64,000 bases of DNA from Poritiphilus flavus (GCF_009901585.1 NZ_WXYO01000001.1:744001-808000); one strand, 5' to 3'. Positions 49,901-56,887 are shown, numbered from the stretch's first letter. Notes: generated from the sequence alone by a model not told the origin. Numbers and translations are program-made.

Positions 49901-52900
49901 GGTGGTTCCGGAACCTATAGTTATACGGTTACCTGGCCAGACCTTGTAACAACAAGTACAAATGCGACAGGGGTATTTACCGGCCTGACCCAGGTAGGAA
50001 CCTATTCCTTTACCATAACAGACCAGGCTGTTGGACATATGTGTGTGGCAACTATCACCCAGGATCTGGATCCTGCTGTATTGCCAGTACCAGCTGTTGA
50101 TTCCTTTACCAATGTGACCTGTAATGGTGCGGATGATGGAACCATCAACGTTAGTGCACTGGATAATGGAATAGGGCCGTTTACCTTCCAGATCATATCC
50201 GGACCGGGTAGCTCTGCCGCTTTCCCGATACTGCCTACCTCCAACACCAATACCACAGCTAGCTTTACCGCTTTGGAAGGACTCGCTGCTCCGGGTATCA
50301 CCTATACCATCCGGGCTACTGCCGCTAACGGATGTACTACCGATATCACTCAGGTGATCCTGCAACCTGATGCCATTGCCAATGTCAATGCTTCTGTAGT
50401 AGAGTTCGCTTGTGCTACAGGGAACAATCCGGAGAACGCTACCATCACCATTGATGATACCGCTATTACCGGTGGAAGTGGTACTTATGTGATCTATGAG
50501 TTTATCAACGATCAGGGTACCCTGCCTACGGCTGATGATGTTATCGTACAGTCCGGACCTAACAATGTCTACACTGAAACCAATGTTGCAGGGGGTACCT
50601 ATATCATCAATGTTTATGACGATAACGGTTGTGTGGGTAGTACTACCGCGGCCATTCAGTCTTATGACGAGCTGCTGACTGCTACCGCCGCCATTACCAA
50701 TCCGATCTCCTGTAACCCGGGTATGGATGGGGAGATCACCATCACCGTTACCTCTACCGATAACAATACCGCATTGTTCGAATACAGTATTGACAATGGT
50801 GCCAACTACCAGGCCTCTAATGTCTTTGCTGGACTGGATGTCGGGGTACACGACTTTTTGATCAGACATATCAATACCGGATGTATCATCACCGCTTCAG
50901 AGACCATCCTCGATCCGAATACCTTTAGTATCGTGGCCGATGTGGTCAGTGATGTGGAATGCTTCGGTACACAAACAGGACAGGTGACCTTTGAGCTTAC
51001 CGATGCTACCTATGTTGGTCCGTTTGACTGGACCATCTACGATACCAATGGTACCCCAGCCAATACCGCGGATGATATCCTGGTGCAGAACGGTACCAGC
51101 CCTACCAACGGGCCTACGGCTCCTATTGCCCTGTTTGCAGGGGAATACCTGGTAGAGGTGACCCAAAACAACCATCCGAACTGTACCAATACAGCCCTGT
51201 TCAATATCGCAGGGCCCGCGGCTGACATTACGGCCAATACCGAGGTCACCCCGATCACCTGTGTGGGCAATGACGGTATTATTGAAATTATTGATGTGCT
51301 CGGTGGATGGGGTGGTTATACCTACTTCGTCGGTACCGCAGCACCTACAGGACCTGGTGACTATGTAGCCGGACCTGAGTTTACCAACCTTGCCCCTGGT
51401 ACCTATGAGGCCTGGGTAAGAGATAGTGGTGGTTGTGAAAGACAGGTACAAAACGGTATCGTGCTGGCAGACCCTGCCGCTATTACCGCTACCCTGCAGA
51501 TCAACCAGGAAAACTGTACCAACTTAGAAGGGGAACTTGAAGTAGTCGGAACCACAGGTGGACAAGGTAGTAACTATACCTACCAGCTGATCCGTAACGG
51601 CGTACCTTTCGGTGCCCCGCAAACCACTACCGTATTCTCCGGATTGGGTGAAGGTAGTTACGAAGTACAGATCACTGATCAGTGGACCTGTACCGCTACT
51701 ATTGGACCTGAAGTGCTTTATGAAGAAATGCAACTGACCAGTACTGTGGTTAAGCCTATCGATTGTTTAACAACTCCTGAAGGCGAAGTAACTATTACTG
51801 TAGCCGGAGGTTCTGGAAACTTTGATTTCACGGTAACTTTCCCGGATCTGGTAACAACCGCATCTAACGCTACGGGAGTGTTTGCCGGCCTGGATCAGGC
51901 AGGTACCTACACCTTCGTAGTAACGGATCTGAATACGACAACACCTGTTTGTACCAAAACCATCACCCAGGATCTGGATGCGGCTACACTGCCAATGCTG
52001 GATGTGCCTACAAGGATTCACGTTTCCTGTAACGGTCTTGCAGATGGGGAAGTGACAATAAATCTGTTACCAGTAGCTCCAGGTGTAAACGATCAACCAG
52101 TTTATACTTACACCCTATACGACGCTACCAGGACTGTTGTGTTGCAACCTACACAAACCAGTCCAACATTCAGTGGCCTTGCCGCAAACACCTACGAAGT
52201 TCAGGTGCTTTCCGGAAGGAGCTGTGAGGAATGGCAAACTATCGTTATTAATGAGCCTGCAGTATTGACTGCAAGTGCTGTGGCAACCGCATTTGCCTGC
52301 GATGCCAGCAATACGGCGACTACATCCACTATAACCGTTACTGCCGGAGGTGGAACAGCGCCTTATTTGTACAGTATTGACAATGTAAACTTCCAGGCTT
52401 CCAATACTTTTGATATTGTAGATAACGGTGCAATACAGAACATTACGGTGTATGTTACAGACGCCAATGGATGTGCCCAGACAGACAATGTGGTTCTGGA
52501 TCCATTGAATGTCTTTACGGCTGCAGTTGCCCAGATCAATGCGATTACCTGCCCTAACCCGGAATTGGTGGAGATCACAGTTACGGACAATGGCAACCCG
52601 GCCAATACTTATACCTATGAGTTGCTACCTACGGGTAATCCGAACGGTACTTTTGTTGGAAATCCAACTCCGATTACCGCCCGATACGAAATAAACGCTC
52701 CGGGAACTTATACCTTCCGGGTAACGGACAATGCTACGGGATGTTATGTAGACACAGCTCCTTATACCATTGCACCATATGACCTGATTGAGGTCATCGC
52801 GACGGCGACTACCCAGGTGACTTGTTTTGGAGGAACTGATGGAGAACTTAGCCTGCAGGTTAACAATTATACCGGAACCTACGACTATCAGATATTCGAT

Positions 52901-55333
52901 AGCCTCGGAAATCCTGTTGGAGGTGTGGTTTCTACGGATACTTCCGTTAACCCAAGGACCATTACGGGTCTGCCCGGGGGTAATTTCTATGTGAATGTCG
53001 TGGAAACTGATGCGGCCAGCACTTTCTGTGATGACGATTCCAATACAGTGACCATCGGTTCTCCTGATATGCCGCTAAATGTGACAGTTACCGCTGTGGC
53101 GGAGGCTACATGTACGGATGATCAGGGAGAGATCCTGGTAGAGATCACAGGAGGCTACGCCCCTTATGACATTGTGTTGACCAATACAACCACTACGCAG
53201 TCTTATCCTGTAAACGGCGTAACCAGCAGCCAGTTATTTACTGGTCTTTCCGCGGGAGATTATACCGTTGCTGTTACAGACAATGGTGGCTGTCCGGATG
53301 TTCAGAATTTACCGAACTTCCTGGTGCCGGCCATTCCAATTACAGCAGACATAACGCCGCTTAATACCATGCTGACCTGTTATGGAGATACCAACGGTAC
53401 GGTTAGCGCGATCAATGTGCTCAACGGTAGTGGTTCTTACCAGTATCAACTAAACTATTACGATGCCACGGGTACTACAATTACCTTCACCAGTGGAGCC
53501 CAGGTAAGCCCAATATTTGACAATCTTGGAGCGGGCATCTATTCCATCACGGTAACCGATGGTTGGAATTGTGATGATGAAACCGACCAGGCAGTGATCA
53601 CTGAACCAACAGAGGTAATGAGTTCCCTGATACAGCTGAGCGCAATGACCTGTAACAACAATGCTCAGATAGAACTAACGGCTACAGGTGGTACCGGGCC
53701 TTACCAATGGAGTACGGATCAGGTAACCTATAGTGCCTTTAACCTGCTCAACGGCCCGGATACTCATGTGGTCACCGTTACCGATGGCGCTTACCAGTTC
53801 TATGTGATTGATGCCGCAGGCTGTGAGGCCATGATCTCCAATGAGATAACCATAGATCCTATCATCCCGCTGGATATTACAGTGGATGATAGCGCGGCAA
53901 CCGTAAATTGTACAGGTGAAGCCTCTGCCAGTTTTATCGCCACAGCCACAGGAGGGCTAGGAAACTATTCATACGAACTTTACACGGATGCCGGACTGAC
54001 CAATTTAATTGCAGGTCCTCAGCCTGATGGGCAATTCTCTAATCTGATCGCCGGTAATTACTTTGTACGGGTAACCAGTGTGGATTGTGAAACCAGCTAT
54101 GGCCCTGTAGTGATCACGGAACCAGCTCCGCTTCAAATCGATCGTCAGGAGTTTACAGATGTAACCTGCTTTGGAGAGAACGATGGAACAATCGTAGTAG
54201 AAGTATCCGGTGGAACAGGTACTATTTACTATGCGATTTCGCCTAACCTGGATCAATTTGATACGGAGAATGTCTTTACAGACCTGGAACCCGGTGTTTA
54301 CGATGTAATCGCACAGGATGAGAACGGATGCTTTATACCCTTCCAGTTCACCCTTGTAGAACCTACTCCGCTGGATGTTAGCTATACTACGCTTCCGGAG
54401 ATCTGCGCTGGTAATAACGATGGTTCGGTTACTGTAACCATCACTGGAGGAACTGCCCCGTATCGCACAGCGCTGAATTCCAATGCGGATGCCGATTTTG
54501 TACAGGATCTGTTTACATACTCAGACCTGGCGCCAGGTACTTATGCCATGTTCATAAGGGACGCCCAGGATTGTGAAACCAATGTGATCTTTGAAATAGA
54601 AGCGGGAGTAAACCTCAATGCCGTTGTTGAACCGGTTTATGAATGTGATGGTGATACTCCGGACAACTATATCAATATCACCATGGAGGATCCGTCGGTA
54701 CTTGGATCCATCATGTACGCTCTGGATTCTACGGACCCAATGGACATGCAACTGAACCCTGATTTCAGGAATATTGCGCCTGGATCCCATTTCGTAGCAA
54801 TTTCGCATGCTAACGGATGTATACAGACCGTAGATTTTGAAATAGAAGGCTTTGAACCTCTTACCCTGACGCTTGAACAAAATCAGATCAACGAAATCAC
54901 CGCAGTAGCCAGTGGTGGAAGACAGGAATACACCTTCATTTTTGACGGTGAGAATAATGGAAACCAGAATACTTATTTCATCAACAGAACGGACACCTTT
55001 ACAGTAACCGTTATCGATGAGAACGGTTGTGAGGTTTCGGCACAAATAGATATGGAGTTCATTGATATTGAGATTCCGACCTTTTTCACCCCAGATGGAA
55101 ATGGCCAGAATGATTACTGGATTCCAGAGAATATTGAAATCTTCCCGGAGATACTAATGATCATATTTGACCGTTATGGTAGAGAGGTCTACCGAATGGG
55201 ATACGGTGACCGTGGATGGGACGGTATTTATAACAATACCGAACTTCCGACCGGAGATTACTGGTACATCATTAAGCTCCAGGGAGAACGTGACGACAGG
55301 GAATTTGTCGGACATTTTACCCTGTACAGATAA
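37964..55333 (+). CDS. sprB: giant SprB-like mobile surface adhesin (5789 residues)
   Basis: One unbroken frame of 17,370 bp. A signal peptide (cleavage near LRGQ, residue 29) is followed by an N-terminal beta-rich domain (about 30-390), a DUF11-like domain (about 395-530, LEKRVEDIGG then LSFQNTGND) and an Ig-like stretch to about 800. Then come roughly fifty or more SprB repeats of ~80-90 residues, each with a (V/I)TCxGxxDG-type start and a GxYxVxVxDxNGC-type end. The last 86 residues are a type B T9SS sorting domain (TFFTPDGNGQNDYWIPEN to GHFTLYR). SprB is the adhesin that moves along the cell surface in gliding. Two near-identical internal duplications make the middle of the gene young. 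Confidence 0.95.
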   Translation: MRPNLTTINLRHCLLLFLVFVGFQALRGQEVPFSARLNDGGNNYINIKGDYTFLSNTVMNRRNNSRDANDNYNGTSSNNNLHIEYVDIDGDPTTFSSSSSTLTVPACSQIYWAGLYWAGNYDRDVVNSRYTSSLPNDSNRYDFTQIKFRMPGGSYIDIQADNSADPAGEEDEIIIDGFNTVNNDPYVCFRDVTTLLQGLADPNGEYFVANVRGTRGRTSYGVAGWTLVIIYENPTLPGRYISVFDGYEGVTTNSGDSVADIDVVGFNTIPVGPVQARIGVNVIEGEYSLSGDTFSIETPMNPGFTNLSNSGNPANNFFNANITIDGNNVTTRNINGTNSMGYDADIFDVNNPSNSLIANGDTQATLRLSTSSDWFASFLVTFGIDIIEPDILLEKRVEDIGGNDITGAGVNLGQVLDYVLSFQNTGNDDATNYTIRDVLPVNVTLDETNMTLPTGVTYTFDPATRTVLFNIPDNLVEEGDPFSSIRMRVEVAENCFDFIDACTDLIENLAYSTYEGVINDNQISDDPSVSDFDNCGFVTPGATNFLLDDLSACDFSRTVELCGANVVLDAGDNFDSYIWYIDENGDGLIDAGDTVITDGDPDNDPSTLLVTQPNTYIVDKIVADPCKGFQEIITVVAFGAGQPNPISELINDTTNTVDGQVLICPNDGEELPEIFLCGLNDTELIQVNIPDATSIVWEQLDQASCTASIPDCANRDASCTWNNVGTGNDFTASDAGEYRMSVNYLNGCFATYYFNIFKNPLNPQYTSSDIICTTPGNITVTNMPVDYEYQLLDATNGTILVPFSAANGPSFNITTNGAYRVEMRQQGVVDGCVFFLDNIGILDRDFQVDVTTRDTDCSGLGEISISVLNVEPQYTYEISQGGTTVDTHGPVSDNNYTFQNLNPGTYDILVTTDDGCNHTEQVTINDLSDLDLQATISQHISCREGNIQMNSTGGQTPHVYAIWQYVDEGGITQISYPDVASIPASEFQTSVIFDILDPGNYTFVVVDRNNCTDFSNEVTITLVPDVVYTTGSTDETCFGASDGTISYNVTDTNGYQVTFFLIDNTGTEIDSNSSGQFTGLPQGDYQVRLNQRKGSSSCDFFEDFTISGPLNAVSGTAAIVQDYTCLQNGIIEAQGAAGGTAPYEYSIDGVNFVSGAGAETFSGLTDGTYSITIRDANGCVFVTNSVTLDPLNEPSDLTFTSTTPNCPALTSDVTVTVVDGNTPFVFEIIAPSAIAATSITGNSADFDGLAPDTYTFRVTDNKGCTYDENFTIPPVSPIDVVGQLISNVTCFGGTDGEGLFTVSGFNTSYDYNITGPATFNGNAETNTTIPLPNLAAGTYSITVTDNNTNCTDTASFTVNGPAAALDLTATETQPTCTDSGSAILVATDGWGSYDYSLTYPDGITVVTNTTGNFNNLTQTGLYNALVTDANGCTDTATFTLNAAIAPVLSVTPNDVCYDSGVGLTLTATVTSGGDGNYQYRINGGAYDTNNVFTGLGPGTYTVDVVDGNNCTGTDTITINPELTVSASAPNITSCGTDTDISITAAGGDGNYVYAVVADAVVPVPGDFGAASTITVTGAGDYDVYVRDNNGVVTFCEAAFDITIAQDSPIVITPTVTDILCFGDATGQISLAIAGGAAPFEYSIDNGTNYQTTADFVNLTAGTYPVRVRDTNGCEQTASVVVNEPALLVAEAAITQTYTCLQLGEITVGSVTPTAGGSGDYQYSLNGGAWTAVTTGGTVFAGLIDGTYSIRVRDANAVTCFITLPDVIIPPLPVEPTLSTSVAYNCDGTGNVTVLPNDPSYTYSIDAGAPQASNVFNNVAVGPHTITVNYGSGCTVDTTVNVEPGNAFDASITNFTNLSCNAAADGTITFEVENFDAVNGFEYSVNGGGFSAPQTASPITVNGLSAGLVTIVVRDVLDNTCSITLNETLTEPAVLVAAASITDPFTCNNTGATITASATGGTPTYEYQLEDGVGGVITAYQAGTTFTALAAGDYIIRVRDTNGCEDPIDAVITVVAPNNPTFTTTATACYSGANDATIQVDVTSIPGNGGFQFSLNGGPWITPTPATATTHTFSNLAAGAYTIDVRDQFGCAAPQQNVTINPALSLSASAPNITSCGTDTDISITAAGGDGNYVYAVVADAVVPVPGDFGAASTITVTGAGDYDVYVRDNNGVVTFCEAAFDITIAQDAPIVITPTVTDILCFGDATGQISLAIAGGAAPFEYSIDNGTNYQTTADFVNLTAGTYPVRVRDTNGCEQTASVVVNEPALLVAEAAITQTYTCLQLGEITVGSVTPTAGGSGDYQYSLNGGAWTAVTTGGTVFAGLIDGTYSIRVRDANAVTCFITLPDVIIPPLPVEPTLSTSVAYNCDGTGNVTVLPNDPSYTYSIDAGAPQASNVFNNVAVGPHTITVNYGSGCTVDTTVNVEPGNAFDASITNFTNLSCNAAADGTITFEVENFDAVNGFEYSVNGGGFSAPQTASPITVNGLSAGLVTIVVRDVLDNTCSITLNETLTEPAVLVAAASITDPFTCNNTGATITASATGGTPTYEYQLEDGVGGVITAYQAGTTFTALAAGDYIVRVRDTNGCEDPIDAVITVVAPNNPTFTTTATACYSGANDATIQVDVTSIPGNGGFQFSLNGGPWITPTPATATTHTFSNLAAGAYTIDVRDQFGCVAPQQNVTINPQLTANSVLTTDLTCLASATITINANGGSGAYSYEWSDDAGVTYNSTSFAGNVFSTNTAGTYQFRVTDTTAPTACTVVTNAVIVTPADTPVITSVTPTHVLCNGDTTGSLDVVIDTSIGAPPYVINVLETGTPTNYGTQTAGLPAGNYEVTITDDKGCVSAPFAVTITEPNAISYSINLVPITCNPATGTDPGSIGVTGLTGGVAEYTYHLTGNNGYSASYTTTAGGEDYTFTILEFGIYEVDVVDANGCNLRTTNIIASPPNDLDIDVSTVTASCAAGGTAIVTVSSAVGSGNYEFAILETYAVPYSSSYQAPDVVGGDTSTFTGLIPGVTYTFVVHDLTTNCYYFETAATPINSPSNMTVTSLVEANVTCTGANDGNVTFTFDTFDAAATDVTYEIFNAQSNVTTGFTGTSGVNPPAGPITVSNFATLAPGVYYILLTEVGGAFNGCSISSPDFTIDESTNLLSVTATSTNDIDCADTGTISAVAQFGSGSYEFQLELDTAAAPTAATWTGTNTTGYFDGLANDDYTVYVKDSNDCIQDFDITVGLDARPDISLAIVDECVAEGTFEVLVTLDVAGLTPYQLSLNGGPFQNITFNGSNQYTVSGLSSGLGQTIAVRDLTGCPDTETFDIQPPLQFNATLSKLLDCSVSPNAEITIDVTAGSGNYDYEITGPVNVARTALPSDPFVWNLASAAGAYTVTIYDTSTAVPNCLGSIIVNVPAAVTPVPSIDSFTDVTCNGADDGTINVSALDNGIGPFTFQIISGPGSSAVFPILPTSNTNTTAGFTALEGLAAPGITYTIRATAANGCTTDITQAILQPDAIANVNASVVEFACATGNNPENATITIDDTAITGGSGTYVIYEFIDDQGTVPTADDVIVQSGPNNVYIETNVAGGTYIINVYDDNGCVGSTTAAIQSYDELLTATAAITNPISCNPGMDGEITITVTSTDNNTALFEYSIDNGANYQASNVFAGLDVGVHDFLIRHINTGCIITASETILDPNTFSIVADVVSDVECFGTQTGQVTFELTDATYVGPFDWTIYDTNGTPANTADDILVQNGTSPTNGPTAPIALFAGEYLVEVTQNNHPNCTNTALFNIAGPAADITANTEVTPITCVGNDGIIEIIDVLGGWGGYTYFVGTAAPTGPGDYVAGPEFTNLAPGTYEAWVRDSGGCERQVQNGIVLADPAAITATLQINQENCTNLEGELEVVGTTGGQGSNYTYQLIRNGVPFGAPQTTTVFSGLGEGSYEVQITDQWTCTATIGPEVLYDEINAVATVVKPIDCSVSPGGEITITQTGGSGTYSYTVTWPDLVTTSTNATGVFTGLTQVGTYSFTITDQAVGHMCVATITQDLDPAVLPVPAVDSFTNVTCNGADDGTINVSALDNGIGPFTFQIISGPGSSAAFPILPTSNTNTTASFTALEGLAAPGITYTIRATAANGCTTDITQVILQPDAIANVNASVVEFACATGNNPENATITIDDTAITGGSGTYVIYEFINDQGTLPTADDVIVQSGPNNVYTETNVAGGTYIINVYDDNGCVGSTTAAIQSYDELLTATAAITNPISCNPGMDGEITITVTSTDNNTALFEYSIDNGANYQASNVFAGLDVGVHDFLIRHINTGCIITASETILDPNTFSIVADVVSDVECFGTQTGQVTFELTDATYVGPFDWTIYDTNGTPANTADDILVQNGTSPTNGPTAPIALFAGEYLVEVTQNNHPNCTNTALFNIAGPAADITANTEVTPITCVGNDGIIEIIDVLGGWGGYTYFVGTAAPTGPGDYVAGPEFTNLAPGTYEAWVRDSGGCERQVQNGIVLADPAAITATLQINQENCTNLEGELEVVGTTGGQGSNYTYQLIRNGVPFGAPQTTTVFSGLGEGSYEVQITDQWTCTATIGPEVLYEEMQLTSTVVKPIDCLTTPEGEVTITVAGGSGNFDFTVTFPDLVTTASNATGVFAGLDQAGTYTFVVTDLNTTTPVCTKTITQDLDAATLPMLDVPTRIHVSCNGLADGEVTINLLPVAPGVNDQPVYTYTLYDATRTVVLQPTQTSPTFSGLAANTYEVQVLSGRSCEEWQTIVINEPAVLTASAVATAFACDASNTATTSTITVTAGGGTAPYLYSIDNVNFQASNTFDIVDNGAIQNITVYVTDANGCAQTDNVVLDPLNVFTAAVAQINAITCPNPELVEITVTDNGNPANTYTYELLPTGNPNGTFVGNPTPITARYEINAPGTYTFRVTDNATGCYVDTAPYTIAPYDLIEVIATATTQVTCFGGTDGELSLQVNNYTGTYDYQIFDSLGNPVGGVVSTDTSVNPRTITGLPGGNFYVNVVETDAASTFCDDDSNTVTIGSPDMPLNVTVTAVAEATCTDDQGEILVEITGGYAPYDIVLTNTTTTQSYPVNGVTSSQLFTGLSAGDYTVAVTDNGGCPDVQNLPNFLVPAIPITADITPLNTMLTCYGDTNGTVSAINVLNGSGSYQYQLNYYDATGTTITFTSGAQVSPIFDNLGAGIYSITVTDGWNCDDETDQAVITEPTEVMSSLIQLSAMTCNNNAQIELTATGGTGPYQWSTDQVTYSAFNLLNGPDTHVVTVTDGAYQFYVIDAAGCEAMISNEITIDPIIPLDITVDDSAATVNCTGEASASFIATATGGLGNYSYELYTDAGLTNLIAGPQPDGQFSNLIAGNYFVRVTSVDCETSYGPVVITEPAPLQIDRQEFTDVTCFGENDGTIVVEVSGGTGTIYYAISPNLDQFDTENVFTDLEPGVYDVIAQDENGCFIPFQFTLVEPTPLDVSYTTLPEICAGNNDGSVTVTITGGTAPYRTALNSNADADFVQDLFTYSDLAPGTYAMFIRDAQDCETNVIFEIEAGVNLNAVVEPVYECDGDTPDNYINITMEDPSVLGSIMYALDSTDPMDMQLNPDFRNIAPGSHFVAISHANGCIQTVDFEIEGFEPLTLTLEQNQINEITAVASGGRQEYTFIFDGENNGNQNTYFINRTDTFTVTVIDENGCEVSAQIDMEFIDIEIPTFFTPDGNGQNDYWIPENIEIFPEILMIIFDRYGREVYRMGYGDRGWDGIYNNTELPTGDYWYIIKLQGERDDREFVGHFTLYR
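42515..46000 (+). repeat. tandem duplication inside sprB, 2 x 1743 bp (581 residues per copy)
   Basis: Copy 1 is 42515-44257 and copy 2 is 44258-46000; ATTAATCC recurs at 42515, 44258 and 46001, exactly 1743 bp apart. By eye only about three residues differ (S/A in IAQDxPI, I/V in YIxRVRD, A/V in FGCxAPQQ) apart from the junction edges, with scattered silent changes. Each copy covers about seven SprB repeats. Confidence 0.92.
48215..49818 (+). repeat. direct repeat in sprB, copy 1 of 2 (1604 bp, 1905-bp period)
   Basis: Matches 50120-51723 at an offset of exactly 1905 bp (635 codons). Differences cluster in the first ~480 bp. From about 48697 to 49818 I find none by eye against 50602-51723. 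A 301-bp diverged SprB repeat separates the two copies. Confidence 0.9.
50120..51723 (+). repeat. direct repeat in sprB, copy 2 of 2
   Basis: Second copy of the 1604-bp block at 48215-49818. Identity ends sharply after CTTTATGA (51716-51723); copy 1 continues GATCAATGC while copy 2 continues AGAAATGC. Confidence 0.9.
55073..55330 (+). other. type B T9SS sorting (gliding C-terminal) domain of SprB
   Basis: Codes for the last 86 residues of SprB, from IPTFFTPDGNGQNDYW to the terminal HFTLYR, with the IIFDRYGREVY and GWDGIYNNTELPTGDYWY motifs of the CHU_C/TIGR04131-type domain. This is the export signal read by the T9SS and, from F. johnsoniae work, the type needing a SprF-like partner. Confidence 0.9.
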
Positions 55334-55353
55334 AAATCTTAACCTACAGAATT

Positions 55354-56301
55354 ATGCGCAGAAAGTTAATATCCCTGCTCACCATCTTTGGTGTATTGGT
55401 AGCCAGTGCCCAGGAGCTTACCGTACCCCAACTCTCCCAGTACCTGGCAGATAATCCCTTCGTGATGTCTCCTACTTATGCTGGGATAGGAGACCATATC
55501 AAAGTACGTATTAACGGGCTCACCCAGTGGGTAGGTATCGAAGATGCTCCGGATACCCAGTCCCTAGCCGCCGATGCCAGATTAGGGAACAGATCCGGAT
55601 TGGGCATGATATTGTACAATGACAGTAATGGCTTTACCCGTCAGAGAGGTGCCCGCTTGTCTTTTGCGCACCACCTCACCCTGGACCGTTACGATGATGA
55701 GTTCTTCTCATTCGGAATATCCTATAACTATAACGGTTTCCGTGTAGAGAACGAGGAGGCACAGCAAAGCGGTGACCCCAATGTAGACAACCGAAGAACG
55801 GACAACCACAATTTTGATATCGGCGTACTATACCGTAAAGACAAGTTCTACTTAAGCCTTAATGCTTCCAATTTGCTAAATAAGGACCTTACGAACTTCG
55901 TGGATGCCCTTAATGAACCGAATGCGCTGCGAAATTACTATGTCTACACCGGATACCGGTATACCAAGAACAAGAACAGCCGTCTGGAAATAGAACCCTC
56001 CGTTTTCTTTCAGTGGTTTGAAAGTGATGGAAGGTCTGTGACCGACCTGAATACCAAATTCCGCTGGTATGATTTTGAGGATTATTACTATGCCGGGGTG
56101 ACTTACCGCTTTTTGAACGACCAGATCGGGGATCCCTTGTATATCGCACCTATCGTAGGCCTCAAAAAGAGTAATTTTTACTTTGGGTATTCCTATCAGA
56201 TCATACTTAATGAGATCCTTGGCTTTAGTACAGGTACCCATGTGGTTACCCTGGGTGTAGACCTGTTCCAGGGCTTGAGTAATTGCCGCTGTACTTATTG
56301 A
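55354..56301 (+). CDS. sprF: SprF-like PorP/SprF-family outer-membrane protein
   Basis: 315 residues with a signal peptide (cleavage near ASAQE, residue 20) and a beta-barrel of alternating strands ending in an aromatic-rich C-terminus. QLSQYLADNPFVMSPTYAGIGDHIKVRINGLTQWVGI near the N-terminus is the PorP/SprF family signature. In F. johnsoniae SprF is needed specifically to get SprB to the surface, and PorP-type barrels serve type B substrates. It starts 20 bp after the sprB stop and is the last gene of the operon. Confidence 0.93.
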   Translation: MRRKLISLLTIFGVLVASAQELTVPQLSQYLADNPFVMSPTYAGIGDHIKVRINGLTQWVGIEDAPDTQSLAADARLGNRSGLGMILYNDSNGFTRQRGARLSFAHHLTLDRYDDEFFSFGISYNYNGFRVENEEAQQSGDPNVDNRRTDNHNFDIGVLYRKDKFYLSLNASNLLNKDLTNFVDALNEPNALRNYYVYTGYRYTKNKNSRLEIEPSVFFQWFESDGRSVTDLNTKFRWYDFEDYYYAGVTYRFLNDQIGDPLYIAPIVGLKKSNFYFGYSYQIILNEILGFSTGTHVVTLGVDLFQGLSNCRCTY

Positions 56302-56350
56302 TAAAAGCAGCTTTTTTGTTACTTGTCTGAGGCTTTTTCCCAGTTTCCAT

Positions 56351-56358
56351 TAGATTTG
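56351..56358 (+). promoter_or_regulatory. -7 promoter element (TAGATTTG) of folB
   Basis: Exact TAnnTTTG match ending 17 bp before the folB ATG; no -33 TTTG at the usual spacing. It separates folB from the spr operon. Confidence 0.45.
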
Positions 56359-56375
56359 CAGAAATTCCGGATCTG

Positions 56376-56735
56376 ATGGATCTAATAAAGCTGGAAAATA
56401 TACGGGTGTACAGCTACCACGGCTGTTTGGAGGAAGAGGCGATCATAGGCAGCGACTATCGCGTGGATGTTACGGTAGGAGCGGACCTTGGCAAAGCTTC
56501 CCTTTCCGATCAATTATCAGACACCATAGATTACGTCCACATAAACCGCATTGTTAAAGAAGAAATGGCCATTCGATCCAAACTTTTGGAGCATGTGGCC
56601 AAACGCATTATAGACCGTCTTTTTGCAGAACTGGAGCTACTGCTCACAGCCTCAGTAACTGTAGCAAAAATAAACCCTCCTATTGGTGGAGACGTTCAAA
56701 GTGTCCAGGTAGTTCTGGAAGCCAAGAGAAGCTAA
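56376..56735 (+). CDS. folB: dihydroneopterin aldolase
   Basis: 119 residues, the normal length for FolB. The N-terminus MDLIKLENIRVYSYHGCLEEE has the conserved YxxHGxxxEE motif with the catalytic Glu, SDTIDYVHI the conserved DTxDY motif, and KINPPIGGDVQSVQV the conserved C-terminal KPxxP/GG region. It cleaves dihydroneopterin to 6-hydroxymethyl-dihydropterin and glycolaldehyde in folate synthesis. It has its own -7 box and is not an obvious member of the spr operon. Confidence 0.95.
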   Translation: MDLIKLENIRVYSYHGCLEEEAIIGSDYRVDVTVGADLGKASLSDQLSDTIDYVHINRIVKEEMAIRSKLLEHVAKRIIDRLFAELELLLTASVTVAKINPPIGGDVQSVQVVLEAKRS

Positions 56736-56742
56736 ATTTCTT

Positions 56743-56771
56743 TTTGAAACTCCGAAAAAGCCCTACATTTG
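56743..56771 (+). promoter_or_regulatory. promoter of tRNA-Cys (TTTG, 17 bp, TACATTTG)
   Basis: -33 TTTG at 56743-56746 and an exact -7 TACATTTG at 56764-56771, 10 bp before the first tRNA base. Confidence 0.5.
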
Positions 56772-56781
56772 CAGGACGAAT

Positions 56782-56852
56782 GGCATCGTGGCCGAGTGGC
56801 TAGGCACAGCTCTGCAAAAGCTTGTACAGCGGTTCGAATCCGCTCGATGCCT
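56782..56852 (+). tRNA. tRNA-Cys (anticodon GCA)
   Basis: A full cloverleaf folds by eye. The acceptor stem GGCATCG/CGATGCC is perfect with discriminator T. The D stem is GCC/GGC and the anticodon loop CTGCAAA has GCA at 56814-56816. The T stem AGCGG/CCGCT encloses TTCGAAT. The anticodon stem has one C-T mismatch at its outer pair. CCA is not encoded. Confidence 0.95.
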
Positions 56853-56857
56853 CAGGG

Positions 56858-56887
56858 AAAACCGCTCATAATGGGCGGTTTTTTTGT
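56858..56887 (+). terminator. terminator after tRNA-Cys
   Basis: AACCGCTC / GGGCGGTT forms an 8-bp stem (one G-T pair) with an ATAAT loop, followed by a run of T. Confidence 0.8.

Noticed and set aside
43019-50869. Long open frames on the minus strand across sprB (for example 43019-44245, 44762-45988 and 49619-50869, about 410 codons each)
   Set aside because: They mirror the sprB repeats: the composition of the repeats leaves the opposite frame free of stops, and the frames recur exactly with the duplications. The products are low-complexity and match nothing known to me.
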